A stretch of DNA of 64,000 nt from Billgrantia endophytica. GTDB lineage: Bacteria; Pseudomonadota; Gammaproteobacteria; Pseudomonadales; Halomonadaceae. The notes under the pieces were generated by a model that was given only the letters and a program-made list of their open reading frames with translations, was not told where the DNA came from and searched no databases. Below are positions 58,313 through 64,000 of this stretch, one piece after another. How positions within the stretch are numbered: position 1 is the first letter of the stretch; each line of letters opens with the position of its first letter. Location: contig NZ_PNRF01000043.1 in assembly GCF_002879615.1 (NCBI RefSeq), positions 54,615 to 118,614 of the forward strand, given 5' to 3'. Both the position numbers and the translations under genes were made by a program.

Positions 58313-59617
58313 ATGCTGAAACGCCTGATAGACGATCATTTCAAGCTGGCTGAACACAATACCAACGTCAAGACCGAGGTCATTGCCGGGATCACCACCT
58401 TCCTGACCATGGCCTACATTATCTTCGTCAATCCCAGCATCCTCTCCGAAGCGGGCATGGACTCCGGCGCGGTGTTCGTCGCCACCTGTCTGGCAGCCGC
58501 CTTCGGCTGTCTGATCATGGGGATCTGGGCCAACTACCCCATTGCCCAGGCGCCCGGCATGGGCCTCAACGCCTTCTTCACCTATGGCGTGGTGCTGGGG
58601 ATGGGATACACCTGGGAGGCGGCGCTGGGCGCGGTCTTCCTCTCCGGTTTCTGCTTCTTCCTGCTCAGCATCTTCAAGATACGCGAGTGGATCATCCACT
58701 CCATCCCGCTGTCGCTGCGGCTGGGGATTGCCGCCGGCATCGGCCTGTTCCTGGCGATGATTGCCCTCAAGAACGCCGGTATCGTGGTTGCCAACCCGGC
58801 CACCTACGTGGCGCTGGGCGACCTCTCCCAGCCCGCCGCCATTTACGCGCTGCTGGGGTTCTTTGCCATTACCGCCATGGCCTACCTGAAGATCACCGGC
58901 GCCGTGATGATCGGTATCCTGGGCGTCACCGTGCTGGCCATCGCGCTGGGCCACAACGAGTACGGCGGTCTGATGTCCATGCCGCCATCCATTGCGCCGA
59001 CCTTCATGGCACTGGACCTGATGGGGGCGCTGGACATTGCCATGCTCAGCGTCATCTTCGCTTTCCTGTTCGTCGACCTGTTCGACACCTCCGGGACCCT
59101 GGTGGGCGTGGCCCATCGTGGCAAGCTGCTCGACAAGGACGGCAAGCTGCCGCGTCTCGGCCGTGCCATGCTATCCGATAGCAGTGCCTCCATGGCCGGT
59201 GCCGTGCTGGGCACTTCGACCACCACCAGCTATATCGAGTCCACGGCGGGCATCGCGGCGGGTGGCCGCACCGGCCTGACCGCCGTGGTGGTGGCCGGCC
59301 TGTTCCTGATCAGCCTCTTTTTCGCCCCCCTGGCAGGCTCCATTCCCGCCTATGCCACCGCCGGCGCGCTGCTCTACGTGGCGGTGCTGATGGCAGGCAG
59401 CCTGGCCCACGCCAACTGGGAAGATCCCACCGAGGCGGCACCGGTGCTGATTGCCGCGCTGGCCATGCCGCTGACGTTCTCGATCGCGGAGGGGATTGCC
59501 CTGGGCTTCATCAGCTATGTGGCCATCAAGGCGCTTTCCGGGCGTTTCCGCGACCTCAATCCGGCCGTGGTCATCCTGGCGATCCTGTTCGTCCTGAAAT
59601 TCCTGTTCCTTGACTGA
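58313..59617 (+). CDS. NCS2-family purine permease (AzgA/AdeP-like)
   Basis: A 434-residue permease. 'EVIAGITTFLTMAYIIFVNPSIL', 'GIWANYPIAQAPGMGLNAFFTYGVV' and 'IFAFLFVDLFDTSGTLVGVAHR' followed by 'SDSSASMAGAVLGTSTTTSYIESTAGIAAGGRTGLTA' (split 280-320) are features of the adenine/guanine/hypoxanthine group of NCS2. The next gene is apt, so adenine or another purine base is the likely cargo, imported by proton symport. ATG 58313 is used; an upstream extension lacks homology. Confidence 0.92.
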   Translation: MLKRLIDDHFKLAEHNTNVKTEVIAGITTFLTMAYIIFVNPSILSEAGMDSGAVFVATCLAAAFGCLIMGIWANYPIAQAPGMGLNAFFTYGVVLGMGYTWEAALGAVFLSGFCFFLLSIFKIREWIIHSIPLSLRLGIAAGIGLFLAMIALKNAGIVVANPATYVALGDLSQPAAIYALLGFFAITAMAYLKITGAVMIGILGVTVLAIALGHNEYGGLMSMPPSIAPTFMALDLMGALDIAMLSVIFAFLFVDLFDTSGTLVGVAHRGKLLDKDGKLPRLGRAMLSDSSASMAGAVLGTSTTTSYIESTAGIAAGGRTGLTAVVVAGLFLISLFFAPLAGSIPAYATAGALLYVAVLMAGSLAHANWEDPTEAAPVLIAALAMPLTFSIAEGIALGFISYVAIKALSGRFRDLNPAVVILAILFVLKFLFLD

Positions 59618-59641
59618 TCACCCATCTCACCGAGACCCGCG

Positions 59642-60187
59642 ATGAGTATCTATGGCGACTACATCAAGTCCGTGATCCGAACCGTCCCCGACTGGCCCCA
59701 GTCGGGTATCAACTTCCGTGACATTACGCCGCTGCTGCAGAACAGCTCGGCGTTTCGCAAGCTGATCGACAGCTTCGTGCATCGCTACCAGGACATGGAG
59801 CTCGATGCCATCGCCGCGATCGATGCCCGAGGCTTCATCATCGGTGCACCGGTGGCCTACGAGCTGGGCTGCAGCTTCGTGCCGGTGCGCAAGAAAGGTA
59901 AGCTGCCGTTCAGGACCATCAGCGAGACCTATACCCTCGAATACGGCAAGAGCGAGGTCGAGCTGCACTCCGACGCGTTCCAGCAGGGCGATCGAATCCT
60001 GATCATGGACGATCTGATCGCCACCGGTGGTACCATGCTGGCAGCCGCCAGGCTGATCACTCGCTCGGGCGGGCAGGTGGTGGAGACCGCCACTATCATC
60101 GACCTGCCGGAGATCGGCGGGTCGCGCAAGATTCGTGAAGCCGGCTTCGGGGTCTTCGCGGTCTGCTCCTTCAATGAAGACGAGTGA
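59642..60187 (+). CDS. apt: Adenine phosphoribosyltransferase
   Basis: A 181-residue PRTase converting adenine and PRPP to AMP. 'SVIRTVPDWPQSGINFRDITPLL', 'IAAIDARGFIIGAPVAYELG', 'PVRKKGKLPF' and the PRPP loop 'ILIMDDLIATGGTMLAAARLI' are diagnostic. It follows the purine permease by 24 bases and precedes gpt by 9. Confidence 0.96.
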   Translation: MSIYGDYIKSVIRTVPDWPQSGINFRDITPLLQNSSAFRKLIDSFVHRYQDMELDAIAAIDARGFIIGAPVAYELGCSFVPVRKKGKLPFRTISETYTLEYGKSEVELHSDAFQQGDRILIMDDLIATGGTMLAAARLITRSGGQVVETATIIDLPEIGGSRKIREAGFGVFAVCSFNEDE

Positions 60188-60196
60188 GGCAGGTTC

Positions 60197-60676
60197 ATGA
60201 GCAGCAGTCGGTATCATCAACACTTCACCGTTTCCTGGGATCAATTGCACCGCGACGTGCGCGAACTCTGCCATCGCCTGGTCGAGCGAGACTTCAAGGG
60301 CATCGTCGCCATCACGCGGGGCGGCCTGATACCCGCCGCATTGATCGCCCGTGAGCTCAACGTACGGCTGATCGATACCATCTGTATCAGCAGCTACGAC
60401 AATAGGGAGCAGGGAAGACTCGACATCCTGAAGGGTGTCGACCATGACGGGGAGGGCTGGCTGCTGGTCGATGACCTGGTGGATACCGGCAAGACCGCCC
60501 GCAAGGTTCGAGAAATGTTGCCCCAGGCGCATTTCGTTACCATCTACGCCAAGCCGGAAGGGCGTCCGCTGGTCGACCAGTACCTCACCGAAGTGGCACA
60601 GGACTGCTGGATCCAGTTTCCCTGGGACATGGGCATTGCCTATGTCGAACCACTCGTCGACCAGGTAAAGCGATAA
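60197..60676 (+). CDS. gpt: Xanthine-guanine phosphoribosyltransferase
   Basis: A 159-residue PRTase like E. coli Gpt: 'FTVSWDQLHRDVRELCHRL', 'IVAITRGGLIPAALIARELN', PRPP loop 'WLLVDDLVDTGKTARKVREML', 'HFVTIYAKPEGRPLVD' and 'WIQFPWDMGIAYV'. It salvages guanine and xanthine. Between apt and ung, spaced by 9 and 3 bases. Confidence 0.92.
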   Translation: MSSSRYHQHFTVSWDQLHRDVRELCHRLVERDFKGIVAITRGGLIPAALIARELNVRLIDTICISSYDNREQGRLDILKGVDHDGEGWLLVDDLVDTGKTARKVREMLPQAHFVTIYAKPEGRPLVDQYLTEVAQDCWIQFPWDMGIAYVEPLVDQVKR

Positions 60677-60679
60677 ATC

Positions 60680-61372
60680 ATGAATCCACTTCCCGAAAGC
60701 TGGTGGCAATGGCTGGGCGATGAATTCCAGGCGCCGTACATGCAATCCCTGCGTGACTTCCTGGCCGCCGAGAAAGCTGCCAGGAAGATCATCTACCCGC
60801 ATTCCTCCAACTGGTTCCGGGCCTTCGAGCTGACCCCGCTGGACCGGGTCAAGGTCGTGATCCTGGGGCAGGACCCTTATCACGGCCCCGGCCAGGCCCA
60901 TGGGCTATGCTTTTCCGTCCGTCCGGGCGTGGCGGTGCCGCCGTCGCTGGTCAATATCTACAAGGAGCTGGCCGGCGACGTCGGCTTCCGGCCGGTCATG
61001 CATGGCAACCTCGAACAATGGGCGGAGCAGGGTGTGCTGCTGCTCAACACGTCGCTGACGGTGGAGCAGGGCAATGCCGGCTCCCATCGCGGCAAGGGCT
61101 GGGAAATCTTCACCGACCGTGCCATCGCCACGGTCAGCGAACACGCCGAGCCGACCGTCTTCCTGCTGTGGGGCAGCCATGCCCGGCAGAAGAAGGCCCT
61201 GGTGAATACCAGCCGTCACCTGGTACTCGAATCCCCGCATCCCTCGCCCCTCTCGGCCCATCGGGGTTTCTTCGGGAACCACCACTTCTCCCGGGCCAAT
61301 GCGTTCCTGGAGCAGAATGGTCGCCAGCCCATTGACTGGCAATTACCGGAGACGCCGAACCCTACGCCTTAA
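60680..61372 (+). CDS. ung: Uracil-DNA glycosylase
   Basis: A 230-residue family 1 UDG. The catalytic water-activating motif 'VVILGQDPYHGPGQAHGLCFSV' includes Asp near 65; 'PPSLVNIYKEL' is the Pro-rich loop and 'ESPHPSPLSAHRGFFG' the DNA-intercalation loop with the catalytic His. It removes uracil from DNA. It starts 3 bases after gpt, so the salvage operon includes a repair gene, perhaps linked through the nucleotide pool. Confidence 0.96.
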   Translation: MNPLPESWWQWLGDEFQAPYMQSLRDFLAAEKAARKIIYPHSSNWFRAFELTPLDRVKVVILGQDPYHGPGQAHGLCFSVRPGVAVPPSLVNIYKELAGDVGFRPVMHGNLEQWAEQGVLLLNTSLTVEQGNAGSHRGKGWEIFTDRAIATVSEHAEPTVFLLWGSHARQKKALVNTSRHLVLESPHPSPLSAHRGFFGNHHFSRANAFLEQNGRQPIDWQLPETPNPTP

Positions 61373-61470
61373 CCTCAACGATGGATGCGAGTAGAATGCC
61401 TCGCAATTTATCGATGCCGTCCATCCAGCGAAGACCGCCACCGTCCATCCCGCCGCCGAAGAGGTCCTCC

Positions 61471-62100
61471 ATGAGCGTTCATGCCATCAACCATCCGCTG
61501 GTCCAGCACAAGCTGGGACTGATGCGCGAAGCCGGTATCAGCACCAAGAGCTTTCGTGAACTGGCAGGCGAGTTGGCCAAGCTGCTCACCTACGAGGCGA
61601 CCCAGGATCTGGAGCTCGAGACACAGGATATCGACGGCTGGAGCGGCAAGCCCATCCCGGTCAAGCTGCTCAAGGGCAAGAAGGTCACCATCGTGCCGAT
61701 CCTGCGGGCAGGCCTTGGCATGCTGGACGGCGTCACCGACCTGGTTCCCAGCGCCCGGATCAGCGTGGTAGGGCTGTACCGTGACGAAGAGACGCTGGAG
61801 CCGGTTCCCTATTTTGCCAAGTTCGCCGGTGATCTCGATGAGCGCCTGGCCCTGGTCATCGACCCGATGCTGGCCACCGGGGGCACCATGGTGGCGACCC
61901 TCGACATGCTGCGCGAGCGTGGCTGTCGGCACATGAAAGTGATCGTGCTGGTGGCGGCTCCCGAAGGCATCAAGCGAGTCCAGGACGCCTATCCGGATAT
62001 CGAGATCTACACGGCGGGTATCGATGACCACCTCGACGAGAATGGATACATCGTCCCCGGGTTGGGCGACGCCGGGGACAAGATCTTCGGTACCCGCTGA
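61471..62100 (+). CDS. upp: Uracil phosphoribosyltransferase
   Basis: A 209-residue PRTase making UMP from uracil. 'HPLVQHKLGLMREAGISTKSFRELAGELAKLLTYEAT', 'IVPILRAGLGMLDGV', 'VGLYRDEETLEPVPYF', PRPP loop 'ALVIDPMLATGGTMVATLDML' and the terminal 'DHLDENGYIVPGLGDAGDKIFGT' are diagnostic (long motifs cited in part). ATG 61471 follows AGAGG; the upstream frame extension is not conserved. Followed by a terminator, then uraA. Confidence 0.96.
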   Translation: MSVHAINHPLVQHKLGLMREAGISTKSFRELAGELAKLLTYEATQDLELETQDIDGWSGKPIPVKLLKGKKVTIVPILRAGLGMLDGVTDLVPSARISVVGLYRDEETLEPVPYFAKFAGDLDERLALVIDPMLATGGTMVATLDMLRERGCRHMKVIVLVAAPEGIKRVQDAYPDIEIYTAGIDDHLDENGYIVPGLGDAGDKIFGTR

Positions 62101-62130
62101 TTTTCGGCCAAAACGGCACAGCTGAAACAT

Positions 62131-62161
62131 GCCCCTGAGATTGCGATCCAGGGGCGTTTTT
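62131..62161 (+). terminator. Intrinsic terminator between upp and uraA
   Basis: GCCCCTG (62131-62137) pairs with CAGGGGC (62149-62155), followed by G and five Ts. It lies 53 bases before uraA. uraA therefore depends on readthrough, antitermination or its own promoter. Confidence 0.8.
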
Positions 62162-62213
62162 CTGGGCAGGACGCCTTCGATCAAAAACGTACATCAAGAA
62201 GGAAGAGACATTC

Positions 62214-63458
62214 ATGAGTGAACAAGCGGCGGCCTCGCAGACGCCGGCCGATTCCCTGCCCAGGATTCTGTTGACCGGCGCCCAGATGCTCTTCGTGGCC
62301 TTCGGTGCCCTGGTCCTGGTGCCGTTGCTCACCGGACTCGACCCCAGCGTGGCGCTCTTTACCGCCGGTATCGGCACCTTGATCTTCCACAGTGTCACAC
62401 GGGTGACCGTACCGGTCTTCCTGGCATCCTCATTCGCCTTCATCGCCCCCATCCAGGGTTCGGTTGCGAGCTTCGGCGTTTCGGCGACTCTGGGTGGCCT
62501 GATGGCCGCCGGCATGGTCTACGTCATCATTTCCCAGGCGGTTCGGCTCAAGGGAACCGCCTGGCTGCATCGGCTGCTGCCGCCGGTCGTGGTGGGCCCG
62601 GTGATCATGGTGATCGGCCTGGCCCTGGCACCGGTGGCGGTGAGCATGGCCACCGGCGAGACAAGCGACCACATCGACTACGGGCCAGCCATTTTTCTTT
62701 CCATGGTGAGCCTGCTGGTCACTCTCGTGCTCGCGGTCTTCGGTCGTGGCCTGCTGCGTCTGGTTCCGATCATGGGGGGCATCGTGACGGGTTACGCGCT
62801 GGCCTTGCTGATGGGGGTCGTGGAATTTTCGCCGGTGCGCGATGCCGCCTGGCTGGCGATGCCGAGCTTCACGGCACCCAGCTTCCACTGGGCCGCCATC
62901 CTGTTCATGATCCCCGTGGCCATTGCCCCGGCGGTGGAGCACATCGGTGACATGGTCGCCATCGGCTCCGTGACACGCAAGAACTACCTGGAAAAACCCG
63001 GGCTGCACCGCACCCTGCTGGGGGACGGCCTGGCGACCTCCGCTGCGGCGCTGTTCGGCGGGCCACCCAACACCACCTATTCCGAAGTAACGGGGGCAGT
63101 GACCCTGACGCGGGCATTCAACCCGAAGATCATGGTGGTAGCGGCCTGTATCGCCATTCTGCTGGCCTTCGTCGCCAAGCTTGGAGCCTTGCTTCAGACC
63201 ATCCCTGGTCCCGTCATGGGGGGCATCATGACCCTGCTGTTCGGCTCCATCGCCGTGGTGGGCATGAACATCCTGGTACGGGCCGGCCATTCGCTGACCG
63301 CACCACGCAACCTGGTCGTGGTGTCGCTGATCCTGGTGTTCGGCATTGGAGGCATGCAATTCGGCGGTGGCCAGTTCACCCTGCAGGGTGTCAGCCTCGC
63401 CGCCCTGGTGGGCATACTGCTGAACTGGGTGCTACCGGGTGCCGAAGAGAACGAATGA
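62214..63458 (+). CDS. uraA: Uracil permease (NCS2/UraA)
   Basis: A 414-residue NCS2 transporter with about 14 TM segments. 'LLTGAQMLFVAFGALVLVPLLTGLDPSVALFTAGIGTLIFH', 'PVFLASSFAFIAPI', 'IPVAIAPAVEHIGDMVAIG' (the Glu of uracil binding) and 'GDGLATSAAALFGGPPNTTYSEVTGAVTLT' are UraA features. It imports uracil for Upp. AAGGAAGAG precedes ATG 62214. Confidence 0.95.
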   Translation: MSEQAAASQTPADSLPRILLTGAQMLFVAFGALVLVPLLTGLDPSVALFTAGIGTLIFHSVTRVTVPVFLASSFAFIAPIQGSVASFGVSATLGGLMAAGMVYVIISQAVRLKGTAWLHRLLPPVVVGPVIMVIGLALAPVAVSMATGETSDHIDYGPAIFLSMVSLLVTLVLAVFGRGLLRLVPIMGGIVTGYALALLMGVVEFSPVRDAAWLAMPSFTAPSFHWAAILFMIPVAIAPAVEHIGDMVAIGSVTRKNYLEKPGLHRTLLGDGLATSAAALFGGPPNTTYSEVTGAVTLTRAFNPKIMVVAACIAILLAFVAKLGALLQTIPGPVMGGIMTLLFGSIAVVGMNILVRAGHSLTAPRNLVVVSLILVFGIGGMQFGGGQFTLQGVSLAALVGILLNWVLPGAEENE

Positions 63459-63524
63459 GGTGATTGATACCTGCCGTAACAGCTGTCGGAGCACCGCGCC
63501 ATAGCGGCTATCGCCAGCATTGGA

Positions 63525-64000
63525 GCGGTCACGAGCTGAAGCTGGTTCCTACAGCTGTGTATCTCCCCTTGGTGGAAAATATCGCTGTTGGAGCGCTGCT
63601 CCGCGTCGCGACTGGCGGCGGTAGGCGCCTCGGCAGTGTCGCGAAGGCACGAGCCCCCCCTGTCGCGAGCTAAAGCTGGCTCCTACAGCTGTGTATCTCC
63701 CCCTTGGTGGAAAATATCGCTGTTGGAGCGCCGCTCCGCATCGCGACTGGCGCCGCAGGCGCCTCGGCTGTGTCGCGAAGGCACGAGAATCCCCCTGTCG
63801 CGAGCTGAAGCTGGCTCCTACAGCTGTGTATCTCCCCTTGGTGGAAAATATCGCTGTTGGAGCGCCGCTTCGCGTCGCGACTGGCGCCGGTAGGCGCCTC
63901 GGCAGTGTCGCGAAGGCACGAGCCCCCCTGTCGCGAGCTAAAGCTGGCTCCTACAGCTGTGTATCTCCCCTTGGTGGAAAATATCGCTGTTGGAGCGCCG
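63525..64000. repeat. Tandem array of a ~134-bp REP-containing repeat
   Basis: At least three full units and part of a fourth, cut by the window edge. The shared 'acagctgtgtatctcccc' begins at 63551, 63685, 63820 and 63953, so periods are 134, 135 and 133 bases. Each unit holds a REP-like palindrome (gagct-ga/aa-agctgg..tcctacagct), 'ggtggaaaatatcgctg', 'ttggagcgccgct' and 'tcgcgactggcgcc..ggcgcctcgg'. No open reading frame is credible. Units are 90% or more alike by eye, with small indels. Confidence 0.85.

Noticed and set aside
63525..64000. Possible CRISPR array at the window end
   Set aside because: The whole roughly 134-bp unit repeats; there are no short identical repeats with unique spacers and no cas genes.
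1..64000. Mobile elements, prophage or defence islands
   Set aside because: No transposase, integrase, phage, restriction or toxin-antitoxin genes were found; gene content and composition look uniformly chromosomal.

Overview
The window is about 64% GC and almost fully coding. It looks like a chromosomal segment of a halophilic gammaproteobacterium close to Halomonas (Halomonadaceae). This is an inference from the gene families and overall character: an ATP-dependent urea uptake system beside a urease operon, a PHA phasin, a stand-alone Hda, a tripartite tricarboxylate transporter, an NCS2 purine permease next to apt/gpt, and REP-like repeats. No phage, insertion sequence, integrase or CRISPR array was seen.

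Layout. 1-8.9 kb is a sugar-acid catabolic cluster: the tail of an Ldh2-type dehydrogenase, a NanR-like GntR regulator, a UxaA-type dehydratase, an FAH-fold hydrolase, a DHRS6-like SDR, a ketoglutarate-semialdehyde-type dehydrogenase, an IlvD/Edd dehydratase and a KduD. 9.1-12.4 kb holds hppD, an NSS amino-acid transporter and an RlpA-like lipoprotein. 12.5-18.3 kb holds a CitA/CitB-type two-component system followed by tctCBA. 18.4-30.8 kb is the nitrogen block: urtABCDE, then ureD-ureABC-ureEFG and a hupE/ureJ permease. Both halves have sigma-54 promoters preceded by paired NtrC-type sites. 30.9-37.4 kb has membrane and envelope genes, a serine hydrolase, ArfB, an S4/pseudouridine-synthase-like protein and a coiled-coil protein. 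37.6-43.1 kb has housekeeping genes (mrp, dcd, purMN, perM-like, hda). 43.1-47.1 kb has a lipoprotein, a phasin, a diguanylate cyclase, an FNR-type regulator and an unknown protein. 47.4-52.9 kb has fumC and the glpD/glpR/glpK regulon with three GlpR-type operators. 53-53.6 kb has two tRNA-Val(GAC) genes and a gene-free stretch with two candidate divergent GGA-rich small RNAs. 54-57.3 kb has a thiamine-binding-type small protein and metNIQ (minus strand), whose leader carries an intrinsic terminator upstream of metN. 57.5-63.5 kb has riboflavin synthase and purine/pyrimidine salvage (NCS2 permease, apt, gpt, ung, upp, uraA). The window ends in a tandem array of a roughly 134-bp repeat.

How it works together. 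The urt and ure operons form one nitrogen-scavenging unit: urea is imported by the ABC transporter and hydrolysed by urease, with shared NtrC/sigma-54 logic. The first cluster should convert an aldonic or uronic acid through 2-keto-3-deoxy intermediates to central metabolites. The most novel-looking signals are non-coding: the GGA-rich divergent RNA pair near 53.4 kb and the unassigned attenuator leader of metN near 57.2 kb.
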